Assembly (NCBI RefSeq): GCF_022818495.1
Contig: NZ_CP089291.1
Coordinates: forward strand, 2,095,001-2,159,000
DNA: 64,000 bases
Direction of reading: 5' to 3'
Origin: Fodinisporobacter ferrooxydans
Lineage (GTDB): Bacteria > Bacillota > Bacilli > Tumebacillales > MYW30-H2
Shown one piece after another: positions 41,565 through 50,900 of this stretch; the stretch's first letter is position 1; the number at the start of each line of letters is the position of its first letter. Under the pieces are notes generated by a model that was not told where the DNA came from, did not search any database, and saw nothing but the letters and a program-made list of their open reading frames with translations. The translations under genes were made by a program, and so were the position numbers.

Positions 41565-44229
41565 GCACAACCAAACGTATGAAGGACATATTTTAGACTG
41601 CCTTACTATAGCAACGCATATTTTAACGAAGTATCAAGTAACAATGGAGAAGATTTTAAAACGATTACCCGGGGAATTCAATCTGGAATTCCCCGTCTTT
41701 CGCAAATTATGTATCATGGGTGTTTTCTTGCACGATTCGGGAAAGTTAACGGAAGAATGGCAGAGAGCCATTCATTCATCGGATCAAAGTGGAAAAAAAA
41801 AGTTGCCCGCTCATACACCGTACTCGTTTGCCGTCATCCAGTCCTTATTTCCGGATATGGATATATCTCCTTTGCAATTGATGAAGCTTGCAAGTGTCTC
41901 ACATCATGGATTGCTTACCAATGATACATATAGCGGCGAATCGAATCTTGCAACGAAAGGCCCAATTCCGTTTCATGTAGATGGATTCAATGAAATCAAG
42001 CAAAAGTTGTCTGTCGGATATCCAGAGCTCAAGGATATTCCTGATCTTTTCGGGACGGAAATGTTGTTTGATTCGACGGCTAAAGGAAATTTGCTTCCTA
42101 ATGTGATTTCCAATCGCATGCGGCATATAAAGCAAGTGTATGGACGAACTAGTCCGAAGACAAAAAAGCTGTATATAAAATCATTGTTTGCCTTATTTTC
42201 TTGGGTGATCAGTACTGCAGACAAATGGGCCAGTCGTATCGCAAATATTGAACTTGCAGGCAATGTAGAGAAAGAATATGACGCAGTGGTTGATATGGAG
42301 AAAGTGGAGCGGCATTTGAAAGTATGGTCGAATAGAGAATGGCCTGACATAACGATTGAAGGTGAAGATTTACGCCCATTCCAAGAAGATGTGGAAGGTG
42401 CCGGTCCGTTTGTCATTGCCGAAGCTCCGTGCGGAGAAGGCAAAACGCTTGCCGCTTTACGATGGGGACTTTCCCAAATCCGGCAAGGCCACGCCAATCG
42501 ATTGATTATCTGTATGCCGACGCAAACGACTTCCAATGCGTTATATCAACAATTGATCACAGCGTATCGGATTCCAAAGGATCATGTTGGTATCTATCAT
42601 GGAGATGCAGAATTTTTCTATGAACATATAAAAGAGGAATTGGCATCGAAACATGATGTAGATAACAAGATGGAGGACCCTCATGAACAGGGACGCCCCG
42701 ATCCTTTATTTGATTCGCTGGTATTTCAAAAATCCATTGTCGTGACAACAGCCGATCATCTGGCGTATAGTTTTTTGCATTGTTATCGATATGCAGACTA
42801 TACGTTTGGCGCCGTTCAGCAAGCGGCGATTATTTTTGATGAATTGCATGTATTCGATCAGACTTGTATGGGAAATATTTTGGACATGTGTGAAGTCATG
42901 ACAAAGCTTAAGATTTCACATTTGTTGATGACTGCTACTTTGCCTCACTTTATCGAGGCGGCGTTTTATGAGAAGATCCCGGAAACCTATCGAAAAGTGA
43001 GGTCTGCCAAATTTACAGATTCTGTGACGGATCATTATCGATATAAATTGAATCGGTTGTCTTGTGCAATTTTTGCAGAGGATGACGTTCATCCCATATT
43101 AATAGAGATACTCCAAAATTCAAGAGGTTTGCGCAGAATTGTTTATGTGAATTTGGTACAAGATTCGGTCAATATGTATGGGAAGATCCAGCATTTGTTT
43201 CCGGACGAAAATGTGGTATTGTATCATTCGGAATTTACACGGATTCACCGTTTGAGGAAAGAACAATCGATTCAACGATTGTTTAAACAGTCGAATGGAA
43301 CTTGGGTAGAAGGAGACCAATCATTTGATGCATCTCGAGGTACCATTTTGATCACAACCCAAATTGCCGAGATTAGCCTAGATATATCGGCTGACCTGAT
43401 GATTAGCGCTCTTGCACCTTGTGATACTTTGATCCAAAGGGCGGGTCGCCTTCATCGGAAAGGTAAGTCTGGTTTAACGGATGTTTGTGATTGTCCTCAA
43501 TGTGAAAAGCTTCATCAAAAAGGAATCGAAAATTTGGAGTTTACACTGTATGTAGCAGATTTGCCCGAAGGTGATTCAAATGCATTATTTCCTTATGTAA
43601 GTGCAGAAATTCTTAAGAGAGAGTCCGAGCATGTATTGCTACGGACAAAACGGACGATGGAGAATGAACAGAGAATGTCAGCCGCCCGTGAAAGTGAATG
43701 GATCAATCGTGTATATAAAGGTGAGGCTCTTTTGTCGCATTCCCAGATGAAAAAATGCATAGAGGAAGATTGTTTATTTGGAGCAACCGTACAGCAGCGA
43801 TTTGGGGACGAAGATAGCACACAATCCGATGGAGGGAGCGGATTTGCTTTTCGCGATATTCAGGTGAAAAAGCGTACGACCCTGCCATATGATGCAATCA
43901 AAGATTCTGTTGATGATTCGCTCCAGTTTTTCAAGAACCTTGCGTTTTCAGATTTTAAGGAAATCGTAGAGCGCGATGATTGGAATATAACAGAAGAAAA
44001 TACAAATGAACAAGATATAAATATTTTATTAGAAAAGTACCGAAAATACTTACACAAGCATAAACTGCAACTGAATTTCTCCAGATATCGCCAGATTGAA
44101 CGAAACTATTCTATTGTAAAATTTCATGGGCGATATAATTCTTTTTTGATTACAGATGCACCCTATCGATTTTCTGATGGAATTCATTTAAGAAATTCAG
44201 ATCAAATACAGACTACAAAAGAGAGTTGA
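41551..44229 (+). CDS. cas3: Cas3 HD nuclease-helicase
   Basis: The product has 892 residues. The N-terminal HD nuclease has GVFLHDSGKLTEEW near 57 and SHHGLL near 118. The SF2 helicase follows: APCGEGKTLAAL (Walker A, near 290), TTADHLAYSF, FDELHVFD (motif II), LLMTATLP, and ITTQIAEISLDISADL with LIQRAGRLHRKG (motif VI). Cascade recruits it to shred target DNA. HD and helicase motifs look intact, so the I-B system appears competent for DNA interference. Confidence 0.95.
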   Translation: MFLAKHNQTYEGHILDCLTIATHILTKYQVTMEKILKRLPGEFNLEFPVFRKLCIMGVFLHDSGKLTEEWQRAIHSSDQSGKKKLPAHTPYSFAVIQSLFPDMDISPLQLMKLASVSHHGLLTNDTYSGESNLATKGPIPFHVDGFNEIKQKLSVGYPELKDIPDLFGTEMLFDSTAKGNLLPNVISNRMRHIKQVYGRTSPKTKKLYIKSLFALFSWVISTADKWASRIANIELAGNVEKEYDAVVDMEKVERHLKVWSNREWPDITIEGEDLRPFQEDVEGAGPFVIAEAPCGEGKTLAALRWGLSQIRQGHANRLIICMPTQTTSNALYQQLITAYRIPKDHVGIYHGDAEFFYEHIKEELASKHDVDNKMEDPHEQGRPDPLFDSLVFQKSIVVTTADHLAYSFLHCYRYADYTFGAVQQAAIIFDELHVFDQTCMGNILDMCEVMTKLKISHLLMTATLPHFIEAAFYEKIPETYRKVRSAKFTDSVTDHYRYKLNRLSCAIFAEDDVHPILIEILQNSRGLRRIVYVNLVQDSVNMYGKIQHLFPDENVVLYHSEFTRIHRLRKEQSIQRLFKQSNGTWVEGDQSFDASRGTILITTQIAEISLDISADLMISALAPCDTLIQRAGRLHRKGKSGLTDVCDCPQCEKLHQKGIENLEFTLYVADLPEGDSNALFPYVSAEILKRESEHVLLRTKRTMENEQRMSAARESEWINRVYKGEALLSHSQMKKCIEEDCLFGATVQQRFGDEDSTQSDGGSGFAFRDIQVKKRTTLPYDAIKDSVDDSLQFFKNLAFSDFKEIVERDDWNITEENTNEQDINILLEKYRKYLHKHKLQLNFSRYRQIERNYSIVKFHGRYNSFLITDAPYRFSDGIHLRNSDQIQTTKES

Positions 44230-44235
44230 AATATT

Positions 44236-44997
44236 TTGTTGCAAGAACTTGAGTTGAATTTTTCCGTATTGCATGATCATAGGCGAAATGGAAACATAAA
44301 TGAGGCAATTCATGGCTGGTTATTTCATCGTTTAAAGGTGACAAGTCCATCTCTAGCAGATCAAATTCATAACATGCGGATCAAACCGTTTGCCATTGAT
44401 GCCATTTCCAAAAAAGGAACTGTTTTGACGAGTGGAAAACGGATATCCGCTTCGATTTGTATTTTCTCTCCTCAATATTCCCACTCGATTTCTGACTCTT
44501 TAACACATGCGTTGGGTAAGGATTATGAGATCGGGAGAGTAGGGGTGAAATTTGATCAGATGTCTGTAAAACGCAAACAAACGTATGAACAATTAATTGA
44601 AGAGTCGTTTTCCCGCGACTATGAACAAGTTCAAGTAACGTTTGTTTCACCGACCAGTTTTCGACGTGAAGGCGTACAGATTTTATATCCTTCACCTGAA
44701 CTGGTATTGCAATCATTGCACAATCGTTGGAAAGAATTTTGTCCCGTAAAGACGACGAACATGGATACAAAATGGGAAGAACGATTTGTAGTAAGTCGCT
44801 ATCAATTGCAAACCAAACTAGTAGTATTTGATAAATACCCGATTGTTGGTTGTGTTGGAAATATCCAATATACACGAAGTAAGCATGCAAATTATTACCA
44901 AGATAAGTTGGCGCATGCATTGTTTCAATTTGGTACGTATTCTGGTGTAGGATATAAAACAACGATGGGCTTGGGAAGAATGCATGTTGCATTTTAA
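44236..44997 (+). CDS. cas6: Cas6 repeat endoribonuclease, type I-B operon copy
   Basis: The 253-residue RAMP protein has an EAIHGWLF motif near residue 27 and the C-terminal Gly-rich loop GVGYKTTMGLGRMHV typical of Cas6. It would cut the precursor at the base of the GAATTCCCC/GGGGAATT hairpin, leaving the ATTGAAAC handle. The start is TTG, 6 bp behind cas3. A second, complete Cas6 and a remnant occur nearby. Confidence 0.9.
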   Translation: MLQELELNFSVLHDHRRNGNINEAIHGWLFHRLKVTSPSLADQIHNMRIKPFAIDAISKKGTVLTSGKRISASICIFSPQYSHSISDSLTHALGKDYEIGRVGVKFDQMSVKRKQTYEQLIEESFSRDYEQVQVTFVSPTSFRREGVQILYPSPELVLQSLHNRWKEFCPVKTTNMDTKWEERFVVSRYQLQTKLVVFDKYPIVGCVGNIQYTRSKHANYYQDKLAHALFQFGTYSGVGYKTTMGLGRMHVAF

Positions 44998-44999
44998 AT

Positions 45000-45126
45000 T
45001 GGCAAAAGAAGAAAAACAAGACGAGTCCAATGCAAAAGGGTTTATGCAAACATTATTGCGATTTGCTTCCTATGTGGGTATCGGTTATAAATCTACTATG
45101 GCTTAGGGCAAATTGAATTAATTGGT
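45000..45126 (+). pseudogene. cas6: C-terminal remnant of another Cas6, frameshifted
   Basis: Codons for FMQTLLRFASYVGIGYKSTM end in GCT TAG. Restoring one G gives GGC TTA GGG CAA ATT GAA TTA, that is GLGQIEL, the normal Cas6 end. About 40 C-terminal residues remain directly behind the intact cas6. The fragment resembles the end of the III-A cas6 (NYMGIGYKSTMGLGHVKIV) more than the adjacent I-B copy (GVGYKTTMGLGRMHV). Confidence 0.75.
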
Positions 45127-45175
45127 CAAAACAATAATGAATCATTCAATCAGAAAGGTGGTTGATGGAGTGATT

Positions 45176-45496
45176 ATGCATATACAAGAGCAATTGGTGA
45201 AATTAATACAAGAAATAAACAACGTAACCTCCGCGAACAAGATCTATTTGTTTGGTTCATATGCGTATGGTGAACCAAACGAAAACAGTGATGTTGACCT
45301 TTGCATTGTAATCAATAATACAGATACTGGAAAAAGAGAACTTGTAAGATCCATTCGGTCTCGAATTGCCGAGGTTGCAACGATTCCAGTTGATGTTTTG
45401 GTTTATGACGAATATGAGTTTCTCGAACGGGCATACTTAGAATCGACAATGGAACATATGATCGCCCATGAGGGAGTCTGTGTGTATGAACAATAA
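45176..45496 (+). CDS. MNT-type nucleotidyltransferase
   Basis: The 106-residue product is a minimal nucleotidyltransferase with IYLFGSYAYGEPNENSDVDLCIV, the GS-x9-DxD catalytic pattern, near residues 35-50. In MNT-HEPN modules this protein neutralises the HEPN RNase by nucleotidylation. The HEPN partner gene here is truncated. The ATG has GGAG 5 nt upstream; earlier in-frame starts overlap the cas6 remnant. It is an insertion inside the I-B cas operon. Confidence 0.8.
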   Translation: MHIQEQLVKLIQEINNVTSANKIYLFGSYAYGEPNENSDVDLCIVINNTDTGKRELVRSIRSRIAEVATIPVDVLVYDEYEFLERAYLESTMEHMIAHEGVCVYEQ

Positions 45497-45620
45497 AGAT
45501 ATAGCGCAAGTTCATTCCCCCTTTCATATGGACATAAACGAAAATGATATAAAGAAAGTGATTGAAAGTACGGAACGAATCAAAAATTTTCTTCGGAGTA
45601 TTATAGAATCAAATGTTTAG
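45486..45620 (+). pseudogene. Truncated HEPN-domain partner of the MNT gene
   Basis: The ATG overlaps the MNT stop by 11 bp, as usual in such modules, but only 44 codons follow. Residues from HSPFHMDINENDIKKVIESTERIKNFL match the C-terminal helix of HEPN toxins. The N-terminal helices and the RxxxxH catalytic motif are missing, so no RNase activity is expected. Confidence 0.65.
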
Positions 45621-45622
45621 AG

Positions 45623-45652
45623 CCACCTTTAATATTAGGTGGTTTATTTGTT
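45623..45652 (+). terminator. Terminator before cas4-cas1
   Basis: CCACCT pairs with AGGTGG and is followed by TTTATTTGTTTG. It may end the effector transcript, so cas4-cas1-cas2 would need its own promoter in the 105 bp that follow. Confidence 0.6.
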
Positions 45653-45757
45653 TGCATTTGGAAATCAGAGAGAATTTTTAATCCATATAATCATGTCTAT
45701 CGAATTAGAAATATGGCAATAGTAGTACTAGATTTTAAAAAAGGTGGAGAATAAATC

Positions 45758-47452
45758 ATGTCGGAAAATCTATTGCCTATTTCCCAAGTTGCTGAAATTT
45801 TGTACTGTCCGCGCAATTTTTACTATCGAATGGCTGAAGGGGTCGACGACAGCAATGAACATACGTTGCAAGGCAAATGGGACGATGAGAAGCGGGAAGA
45901 ACGGTTATCAGTTAAACGGGAAAGCGGAATGCAAACCCGTCACATTCATGTCAGCTCAGAACAGTTAGGTATCGTAGGCATTTTGGATGTACTGGAAACA
46001 GGAAAAGAAACATGCATTGTAGAGTTTAAAAAGGGCGAGTATCGGTTGAATCAGAATGACGATGTGCAATTGTGTGCACAAGCTATGGCTTATGAAGACA
46101 TGACCGCAACCATAATGGATTTTGGTTATGTGTACTATCATGCATCGCATCGAAGGCGTAAAGTCTTTTTCACAGAAGATTTACGGGAATTGGTTTTGCA
46201 AACAATTGAAAGGGCTCGAGAAATACTTGGAGAACATAGGGTTCCGGAACCAATCAATGATGCTAGGTGTGGCGGATGTGCATTACAAGCGCGCTGTATG
46301 CCAGGAGAAGTAGAGTATCTGCGTGAAATCGATGGGAAAAACAGCGAAAACAGTTTGGCCAACAAGCAGCGTCTTGTACGCCCGACACCTAGTTTCCGGT
46401 TGGGGAGAGTGTTATATATAGATGAAGAATTCGCGTATGTCAAAAAAGAGGGAAGGCACCTGAAGATTACAAAAAACAAAGAGGTTTTGCGAGAGGTACC
46501 TATCGACAGCGTCGATGAAGTTGTTAGTTTATCGAATGTGCAATGGACGACGCAAGCACAGTGCTTATTGATGACAGAAGGCATCCCATTAACATTTTTG
46601 CATACGAACGGCCGATATGTGGGGACTGTAATCGGCTCTTTTTCAAAAAATAGCTTGCAAAGAATTCGGCAGTTTGAGATCCATCAGTCGCCGGAACGCT
46701 GGAAGATTGCAGCTTCATTTTCCAAAGGAAAATTGCAAAATATGCGTGTAATGATGCTTCGAAACGCTAAAAACATACATGAATGGAACGAAAGGAATGA
46801 ACAAAGTACGCAAGATCCAAACGATGATCTGTCAGATATTCCTCAATATGAAGCATGCATGAAACAGATTGAAAACGCTATAAAAAAGCTCAACTCAACA
46901 TTGGATCGGGATGAGATTCTTGGATGGGAAGGGATTGGCACAAAAGCATATTTCACATTATTTCGGAATTGGATTCGTCCTCCTTTTGTGTTTTCCGGCC
47001 GAATTCGAAGACCACCTACAGATCCTGTCAATGCTCTGTTGAGCTTTGGTTATTCGCTGCTAGCGAAATCGATTGAGTCATTGGTCTATGCAGTTGGATT
47101 AGATCCTTATATTGGATTTTTGCATGAGTCCCAATATGGAAGACCTGCGCTCGCCTTAGATTTAATGGAAGAGTTTCGACCTGTTATCGTTGATTCCATC
47201 GTGTTGCGGGCAATCAATCAGAGAATTCTCGCCGCTGATGATTTTGAACAGCGGGAGAACAGTATTTTATTAAAAGATTCAGCCAGAAAGACGTTTTATA
47301 AGTTGTTTGATCAAAGACTTTCTCAGGAGATCACGCATCCCGTTTTTCATTACCATGTAACGTATCGAAGAATGATGGAATTGCAGGTTCGCGTTCTTGC
47401 AAAAACGTTAACAGGTGAGATTCCAAATTATATCCCGTTAAAAGTGAAATGA
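45758..47452 (+). CDS. cas4-cas1: Cas4-Cas1 fusion
   Basis: The product has 564 residues. The Cas4 part (about 1-195) has YCPRNFYYR (Cys17), GIVGILDVLE and CIVEFKKGEY (RecB-type nuclease), and the Cys cluster RCGGCALQARCMPG that completes an Fe-S site. The Cas1 integrase part (about 205-564) has GFLHESQYGRPALALDLMEEFRPVIVD with the catalytic His and acidic residues. A fused protein couples PAM trimming of prespacers with integration. AAGGTGG lies before the ATG, and cas2 follows after 9 bp. Confidence 0.95.
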   Translation: MSENLLPISQVAEILYCPRNFYYRMAEGVDDSNEHTLQGKWDDEKREERLSVKRESGMQTRHIHVSSEQLGIVGILDVLETGKETCIVEFKKGEYRLNQNDDVQLCAQAMAYEDMTATIMDFGYVYYHASHRRRKVFFTEDLRELVLQTIERAREILGEHRVPEPINDARCGGCALQARCMPGEVEYLREIDGKNSENSLANKQRLVRPTPSFRLGRVLYIDEEFAYVKKEGRHLKITKNKEVLREVPIDSVDEVVSLSNVQWTTQAQCLLMTEGIPLTFLHTNGRYVGTVIGSFSKNSLQRIRQFEIHQSPERWKIAASFSKGKLQNMRVMMLRNAKNIHEWNERNEQSTQDPNDDLSDIPQYEACMKQIENAIKKLNSTLDRDEILGWEGIGTKAYFTLFRNWIRPPFVFSGRIRRPPTDPVNALLSFGYSLLAKSIESLVYAVGLDPYIGFLHESQYGRPALALDLMEEFRPVIVDSIVLRAINQRILAADDFEQRENSILLKDSARKTFYKLFDQRLSQEITHPVFHYHVTYRRMMELQVRVLAKTLTGEIPNYIPLKVK

Positions 47453-47461
47453 GGTGCAAAT

Positions 47462-47758
47462 ATGGATAAACATCTTACAACCCATTATGTGATTGTGTAT
47501 GACATTGCAGATGACAGACGAAGAAACCATGTTGTAAAAGCTCTGAAAGATTATGCGTATCGCGTACAATACAGTGTTTTTGAAGCCGAGCTAAAGCCCG
47601 ATTCACTTTTGAAGCTGCGTCGTCGCATCTCAAAATTGATTCATCTAAAAGAAGATAGCGTGATTTATTATTCAAGGTGTGGACGTTGTCGGGGGGAGGA
47701 AATTAGAGAAGGCAAGACCTACTCCGTATTAGATGATGAAGATTGGTTTTACGTTTAA
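47462..47758 (+). CDS. cas2: Cas2
   Basis: The 98-residue product has the ferredoxin-like first strand YVIVYDIADDRRRNHVVKALKDYAYRVQYSVFEAEL, the usual Cas2 signature with the conserved Asp, and ends EDWFYV. It pairs with Cas1 to form the integrase scaffold. GAGGTG precedes the ATG. The leader and array begin 225 bp later. Confidence 0.94.
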   Translation: MDKHLTTHYVIVYDIADDRRRNHVVKALKDYAYRVQYSVFEAELKPDSLLKLRRRISKLIHLKEDSVIYYSRCGRCRGEEIREGKTYSVLDDEDWFYV

Positions 47759-47983
47759 TTGGACACATTATATGTATAGATCCAGAGACACATGGAATTT
47801 AAAAATGCGAGCAACGAATCTGTCCAAAAAAGCACGGAGTTGCTCGCAAGTCAATGGATGTTGATTTAAATGGATTTGTTAGGAGTTATTTGATATACTT
47901 GTCTCAATTATTTATGTTTAATTTTCCGTTGCTCGCAAATTGTTGAAAAGATACTTGTCAGTTCTGACTTTGCAACAGGTGCC
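47759..47983 (+). promoter_or_regulatory. CRISPR leader
   Basis: This 225-bp AT-rich segment lies between cas2 and the first repeat. GCGAGCAAC (47807) and GTTGCTCGC (47839) form a stem, and a third copy GTTGCTCGC lies at 47928. TTGGACA (47759) and TGTCCAA (47821) form a second inverted repeat around the first copy. TGATATACT at 47892 looks like an extended -10 promoter, giving transcription into the array. Leader polarity agrees with decay of the far end of the array. Confidence 0.75.
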
Positions 47984-50900
47984 CTCAGAGGAAATTGAAT
48001 TCCCCACGGGGAATTGAAACTTCACTAGCCACAGATTTGTATGACAAATGATATCAAATCTCAGAGGAAATTGAATTCCCCACGGGGAATTGAAACTTTG
48101 GAAACATTGGAGCCATTTTTACCATTGTGCTAAACTCAGAGGAAATTGAATTCCCCACGGGGAATTGAAACAGCGGGTAGGGTAGCAGCAAATGCAGTTC
48201 GTGCTATGACTCAGAGGAAATTGAATTCCCCACGGGGAATTGAAACTCGGCAAATATATATGCTGATAAGTCAATTGGTCCAGTTCTAACTCAGAGGAAA
48301 TTGAATTCCCCACGGGGAATTGAAACGATCAAACAGCTCCCATGTACGTGAGTGGCGGTGCACCCTCAGAGGAAATTGAATTCCCCACGGGGAATTGAAA
48401 CCACCAAACTATGATTCACCATCCAACGTAACCTCCCACCACCTCAGAGGAAATTGAATTCCCCACGGGGAATTGAAACTATAAAACCCGTTAAAGCAAC
48501 AATAGCAACTTGAACACTCAGAGGAAATTGAATTCCCCACGGGGAATTGAAACTCGGTAACGCAAAATCGCTGTCTTTCAAGTTGTTTCGCTCAGAGGAA
48601 ATTGAATTCCCCACGGGGAATTGAAACACTTGGTTCATGGAGTCTGTCATGCGTTGATAGCCAACTCAGAGGAAATTGAATTCCCCACGGGGAATTGAAA
48701 CAAATTAAAGGAGGAATGGAAATGAATAGTAAACATGATATACTCAGAGGAAATTGAATTCCCCACGGGGAATTGAAACTGATTCGTGGTGTCAATGGTG
48801 TTACGACCGCAAACACACTCAGAGGAAATTGAATTCCCCACGGGGAATTGAAACCCACAATTGTGTACAATTGCTCCGTTATGTACTCCCCTACTCAGAG
48901 GAAATTGAATTCCCCACGGGGAATTGAAACTACATTTCTTCGAGTAAGTTGTATATACCAGAAAGTGCCTCAGAGGAAATTGAATTCCCCACGGGGAATT
49001 GAAACGTAAAATATTCAAAAAGTTTATTGGAGGATTCATGAACTCAGAGGAAATTGAATTCCCCACGGGGAATTGAAACTAGGAGGGATTTATATGCGTT
49101 GTTGCGATTGTGGTAAAACTCAGAGGAAATTGAATTCCCCACGGGGAATTGAAACAGTACGGGAATAGCGGAGGGCGTGGCGGGAAGCAATAGCAGCCTC
49201 AGAGGAAATTGAATTCCCCACGGGGAATTGAAACTCATCAAGCGGTTCACCGTAATATGCCAGTGATTCTCTCAGAGGAAATTGAATTCCCCACGGGGAA
49301 TTGAAACACAGTTGAGAATGTAAAGGTGCCGAATCCCGTTGCACTGACTCAGAGGAAATTGAATTCCCCACGGGGAATTGAAACTTTGAGAATTTAAAAG
49401 GGTTCAAAGTTATAAAAATAACCTCAGAGGAAATTGAATTCCCCACGGGGAATTGAAACGATCCTTGACTTTTGTGTATAGTACAGGCGTAACTTACTCA
49501 GAGGAAATTGAATTCCCCACGGGGAATTGAAACTAAGAAACGTCTACGCTTTGTTCAGGTGAAAAGGTTCCACCTCAGAGGAAATTGAATTCCCCACGGG
49601 GAATTGAAACTGCGCTATATCCGGCTCCGTTGGTTCCGGCAAAACTTCGCTTCTCAGAGGAAATTGAATTCCCCACGGGGAATTGAAACGTAAGCCACCG
49701 ACTAAGTCAAGCGCCTTTTTCTGCGGTGTTCCTCAGAGGAAATTGAATTCCCCACGGGGAATTGAAACGCAGCAGGCGGATTCGCAGGCGGTGCGATGAA
49801 ACGAGCTGGTCTCAGAGGAAATTGAATTCCCCACGGGGAATTGAAACACTGCGGAGATTGAACAAGATGCAAAAGGTTTTGCTCCTTACTCAGAGGAAAT
49901 TGAATTCCCCACGGGGAATTGAAACGCGATAAATACCGTCTCTTTTACTGTCGCAGCGAATACAGCCCTCAGAGGAAATTGAATTCCCCACGGGGAATTG
50001 AAACTATGCGAGAAGCACTACGGTGAATGGAGGAAGCGGAACTCAGAGGAAATTGAATTCCCCACGGGGAATTGAAACACGATTGTTACTGTTTTTCTTC
50101 GGTTGATTCGTTTCGCCGCTCAGAGGAAATTGAATTCCCCACGGGGAATTGAAACAGCAACAAATTCCCGTTCTTGTCTGTGATAGACATGAACCCTCAG
50201 AGGAAATTGAATTCCCCACGGGGAATTGAAACATTTTCCGCTGTCGGGCAAACGAAGAATCTCGGTCGCTGCCTCAGAGGAAATTGAATTCCCCACGGGG
50301 AATTGAAACTGGCTCATACGCTTACAGCAAGCGACTGGAGAGGGTCTCAGAGGAAATTGAATTCCCCACGGGGAATTGAAACTCGGGTGCAATTTTTTTT
50401 AATTTGACTCAATCGTGAAGGATCCTCAGAGGAAATTGAATTCCCCACGGGGAATTGAAACTTTACGCTACCTCTGAATTCAGTTTTAAACTGTGTTGGC
50501 ACTCAGAGGAAATTGAATTCCCCACGGGGAATTGAAACGATGCAGACAAGACTGCAAAGAGCGGTGATGCTACTTTTTTTCTCAGAGGAAATTGAATTCC
50601 CCACGGGGAATTGAAACATAATGTCTACCGTTTGAACAAGTGCTTCATGCAAAAGGGCGGCTCAGAGGAAATTGAATTCCCCACGGGGAATTGAAACGAC
50701 GCTGCCGCAAGAGTATTTCTTTGGGTCGTTTGGCAGCTCAGAGGAAATTGAATTCCCCACGGGGAATTGAAACACCGTCCATGTTGATCCTTTGAATTTC
50801 GCTGGTTTTGGTGGATCTCAGAGGAAATTGAATTCCCCACGGGGAATTGAAACCTACTCCTACAGACTGGACAGGCGGGGCAAGCGCTTATCAACAAACT

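Noticed and set aside
45122-45175. Longer N-terminus for the MNT protein
   Set aside because: It reads across the end of the cas6 remnant and lacks a ribosome binding site, unlike ATG 45176.
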